This document shows positions 62,395-64,000 of a stretch of DNA of 64,000 nucleotides, piece by piece. Each line of letters starts with the position of its first letter. The stretch's first letter is position 1. The stretch lies in assembly GCF_030406325.1 (NCBI RefSeq), contig NZ_JAUEQY010000037.1:33447-97446 (forward strand). Reading direction: 5' to 3'. The notes beneath the pieces are model-generated. The model searched no databases. It worked only from the letters and a program-made list of their open reading frames with translations, and was not told the DNA's origin. The translations under genes and the position numbers were made by a program. Origin of the DNA: Actinomadura sp. DC4. GTDB lineage: Bacteria > Actinomycetota > Actinomycetes > Streptosporangiales > Streptosporangiaceae.

Positions 62395-63585
62395 TCAGCC
62401 CAGAAGGACCGGGAGCGACGTCGGCCCGCTGGTGGAGAACGACGTGTAGACCAGGTCGGCCGGATCGATCGCCATGCGCATCTTCGGGAACCGCCCGTAC
62501 AGCGTGGCCAGGCCGATCCGGCCCTCCAGTCGGCCGAGCGGGGCTCCGAGGCAGAAGTGCGGTCCGTGGCCGAACGCGAGGTTGGGCCGTTGCGTACGGG
62601 TGATGTCGAACCGGTCGGCGCCGGCACCGTGCTGCGCGGTGTCGGTCAGGGTGGCCGACACCGAGAGCAGGATCGGGGCCCCGGCCGGCAGGTCGACCCC
62701 GGCCAGCGTCGTGTCCCGCGTCGTGTACCTCATGAGCACGGTCGCCACCGACGGATACCTGCGCAGGGTCTCCTCGACGACCTCGGCCCACCGGCCCTCG
62801 CGGACGGCCAGGTCGCGCTGGTCCTCGTGGCGGGACAGGGCGACGACGGCGTTGTTCAGCAGGTGCGTCGTGGTCTCGTTCCCGGCGAGCAGGATCAGCC
62901 AGAGCAGGTCGGCGAGCTCCTCGTCGGACAGGGTCACCTCGCCGTCCTTCTGGACCGCGATCAGCGTCGAGGTGAGATCGTCCTTCGGGTCGCCGCGCCG
63001 GCGGTCGACGAAACGGGCGAGGTAGCCGACCATCGCCTGGCGCGCCGCGATGCCCTCGCCGCCGGCGCTCATCACCTGTTGCGTCCAGACGCGGAACTGT
63101 GCCCGGTCGGGTTCGGGAATGCCGAACAGCTCGCAGATCACCTGCAGGGGCAGCACTCCGCCGAACGCCGACACCAGGTCGACGCCGTCGCCGGCGGCGG
63201 CCACGTCGTCGGCGAGCTCGCCGGCGATCTCCCCGATGCGCGGTGCGAGCGCCGCCACCCGCGCCGGGGTGAACGCCCGGTTCACCATGGCGCGCATCCG
63301 CCGGTGGTCGGCGCCGTCCTGCATCAGCATGTTGTCGCCCTCCACGAATGGCAGGAAAGGCCAGTCCGCGGGGATGGTGCCGTCGCGCAGGGCGGGCCAG
63401 TGCCGGGCGTTTCTCGCGTACACCTTGTCGTCGGCCAGGACCTCGTGCACCGCGGCGTGCGTGTTGGCCGCCCACACCTCGACGCCGCCGGGCAGTTCCA
63501 CCGGCACGACCGGTCCGGTACGGCGCAGGCGTACCTGCGTGTCGTAAATGTGTTCGGCCGGCACGGGAATCTTGGCTGCGGTCAT
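62395..63585 (-). CDS. Cytochrome P450 (copy 2)
   Basis: 396 residues from ATG 63585; ATG 63588 is only one base after GGAGG, so the second ATG is better spaced. I-helix AGNETTTHL (Asn where copy 1 has His), ExxR in EETLRRYPSV, and FGHGPHFCLGAPLGRLEG with Cys345. Same length as copy 1 and similar along the whole chain, so they are paralogues with probably related but not identical substrates. Followed 28 nt later by the YbaB-like gene. Operator site E lies 92 nt upstream. Confidence 0.93.
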   Translation of the reverse strand: MTAAKIPVPAEHIYDTQVRLRRTGPVVPVELPGGVEVWAANTHAAVHEVLADDKVYARNARHWPALRDGTIPADWPFLPFVEGDNMLMQDGADHRRMRAMVNRAFTPARVAALAPRIGEIAGELADDVAAAGDGVDLVSAFGGVLPLQVICELFGIPEPDRAQFRVWTQQVMSAGGEGIAARQAMVGYLARFVDRRRGDPKDDLTSTLIAVQKDGEVTLSDEELADLLWLILLAGNETTTHLLNNAVVALSRHEDQRDLAVREGRWAEVVEETLRRYPSVATVLMRYTTRDTTLAGVDLPAGAPILLSVSATLTDTAQHGAGADRFDITRTQRPNLAFGHGPHFCLGAPLGRLEGRIGLATLYGRFPKMRMAIDPADLVYTSFSTSGPTSLPVLLG

Positions 63586-63676
63586 CATTCCTCCGGAAAT
63601 GGCTTCGGCATATCTGCCCGCCGCGTGAATGTTCCGTCGTGACCATGGCGTGAATCAAGCGCGGCCGGAAACAGGT

Positions 63677-63701
63677 GCACGATAAGAAAAAAGCCGTGCA
63701 C
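63677..63701 (-). promoter_or_regulatory. Operator site E
   Basis: Minus strand: GTGCACGGC, 11 nt with TTTTTTCTTAT, then CGTGC. Both GTGCAC hexamers (63675-63680 and 63696-63701) are exact and 21 bp apart. Upstream of P450 copy 2. Confidence 0.7.
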
Positions 63702-63733
63702 AAGGGGAACACAGCACGCACTTTCGGCCGGCC

Positions 63734-63917
63734 GGGGGGGGGGGGGGGGGGGGGCCCCCCCCCCCCCCCCGGGGGCCCCGTCGGGGGGGGGGGGGGGCGG
63801 CCCCCCCCCCCCCCCCCCCCCCAGAACCCCCCCCCCCCCCCCCCCACCCCCCCCCCCCCCCCCCCCACGCCGCCCCCCCCCCCCCCCCCCCCCCCCACCC
63901 CCCCCCCCACCCCCCCC
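63734..63917. other. Homopolymeric G/C tract, probably a sequence artefact
   Basis: Long runs of G (21, 15) and C (16, 22, 19 and more) fill about 180 bp with almost no A or T. Nothing else in the window resembles it. Such runs are typical of low-quality or poly-G sequencing ends or a mis-joined contig, so the join between the P450 promoter region and the right edge should not be trusted. Confidence 0.75.
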
Positions 63918-64000
63918 GCGAGGGCGCCCGCGAGCCGCCCCACCGCCACGCGCAGCCCCGCGCCGGACAGCTCCTCGGCGCGCTCGAGGAACGCGACGCC
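63918..64000 (-). CDS. Edge fragment of an unidentified leftward gene
   Basis: The minus strand from the edge reads GVAFLERAEELSGAGLRVAV then GRLAGALA with nearly all third positions G or C, as in real genes here. It enters the homopolymer tract and loses meaning. Too short to name; helical character only. It may belong to another place in the genome if the tract is a false join. Confidence 0.3.

Overview
The window is very GC-rich, with third codon positions close to saturated with G or C. It carries a sortase-type LPFTG surface protein, WXG100-type proteins and a LuxR-tailed hydrolase, and many 'cgtacg' hexamers. All of this fits a filamentous actinomycete, perhaps Streptosporangiales/Thermomonosporaceae-like (inference). 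I saw no tRNA, rRNA, CRISPR array, transposase or phage gene. The left edge cuts an O-antigen-ligase-like gene. The right edge (63734-63917) is homopolymeric G/C that looks like a sequence artefact.

Region 1 (1-14580) is cell surface. A polysaccharide ligase/polymerase-like membrane protein and an extended-SDR sugar-nucleotide epimerase diverge from each other. Next comes a compact surface locus: a DUF11 membrane-anchored protein, a small secreted protein, a 3037-residue secreted protein with lectin-like, FN3, Ig-like and 15 DUF11-type repeats, a DUF916/WxLIP-like membrane-anchored protein, and a divergent LPFTG protein. The small and giant proteins share a C-terminal domain. This is the gene kit of Firmicutes WxL loci, here in an actinomycete.

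Region 2 (14641-30896) is metabolic. It holds a LuxR-tailed alpha/beta hydrolase, a double-hotdog protein, two luciferase-like flavin/F420 oxidoreductases, a MetQNI-type ABC importer behind a cysteine-type leader peptide, a WYL regulator with a divergent VOC protein, a secreted GH106-like rhamnosidase, an orphan DUF4118/GAF histidine kinase, a VanZ-like protein and a DUF4126 protein.

Region 3 (31323-35483) is a divergent pair of a TPR-CHAT caspase-like protease and an intracellular subtilase. Both have intact catalytic residues.

Region 4 (35699-54362) is a type VII-secretion-like toxin locus without the secretion machine. A 4675-residue polymorphic toxin has a CpnT-like N-terminus, a Tox-PL deamidase domain and an OTU-like cysteine protease domain. 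It follows a 705-residue ESX-like protein. An ECF sigma factor, an AraC-type regulator and a small WXG100-like protein are nearby.

Region 5 (54557-63585) is a small unusual biosynthetic/tailoring cluster: a secreted hydrolase, two paralogous P450s of identical length, an O-methyltransferase, a ketosynthase whose catalytic Cys is Ser, a flavin-dependent halogenase, an amidohydrolase, and a YbaB/EbfC protein (EspL-like by context).

Regions 4 and 5 appear to be wired together. Five intergenic sites of the form GTGCAC-N15-GTGCAC, with hexamers 21 bp apart and a TTCTC-rich centre, lie upstream of the toxin/sigma divergent promoter, the WXG/hydrolase divergent promoter, each P450 and the methyltransferase operon. 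The AraC-type protein encoded in the middle is the obvious candidate to bind them.
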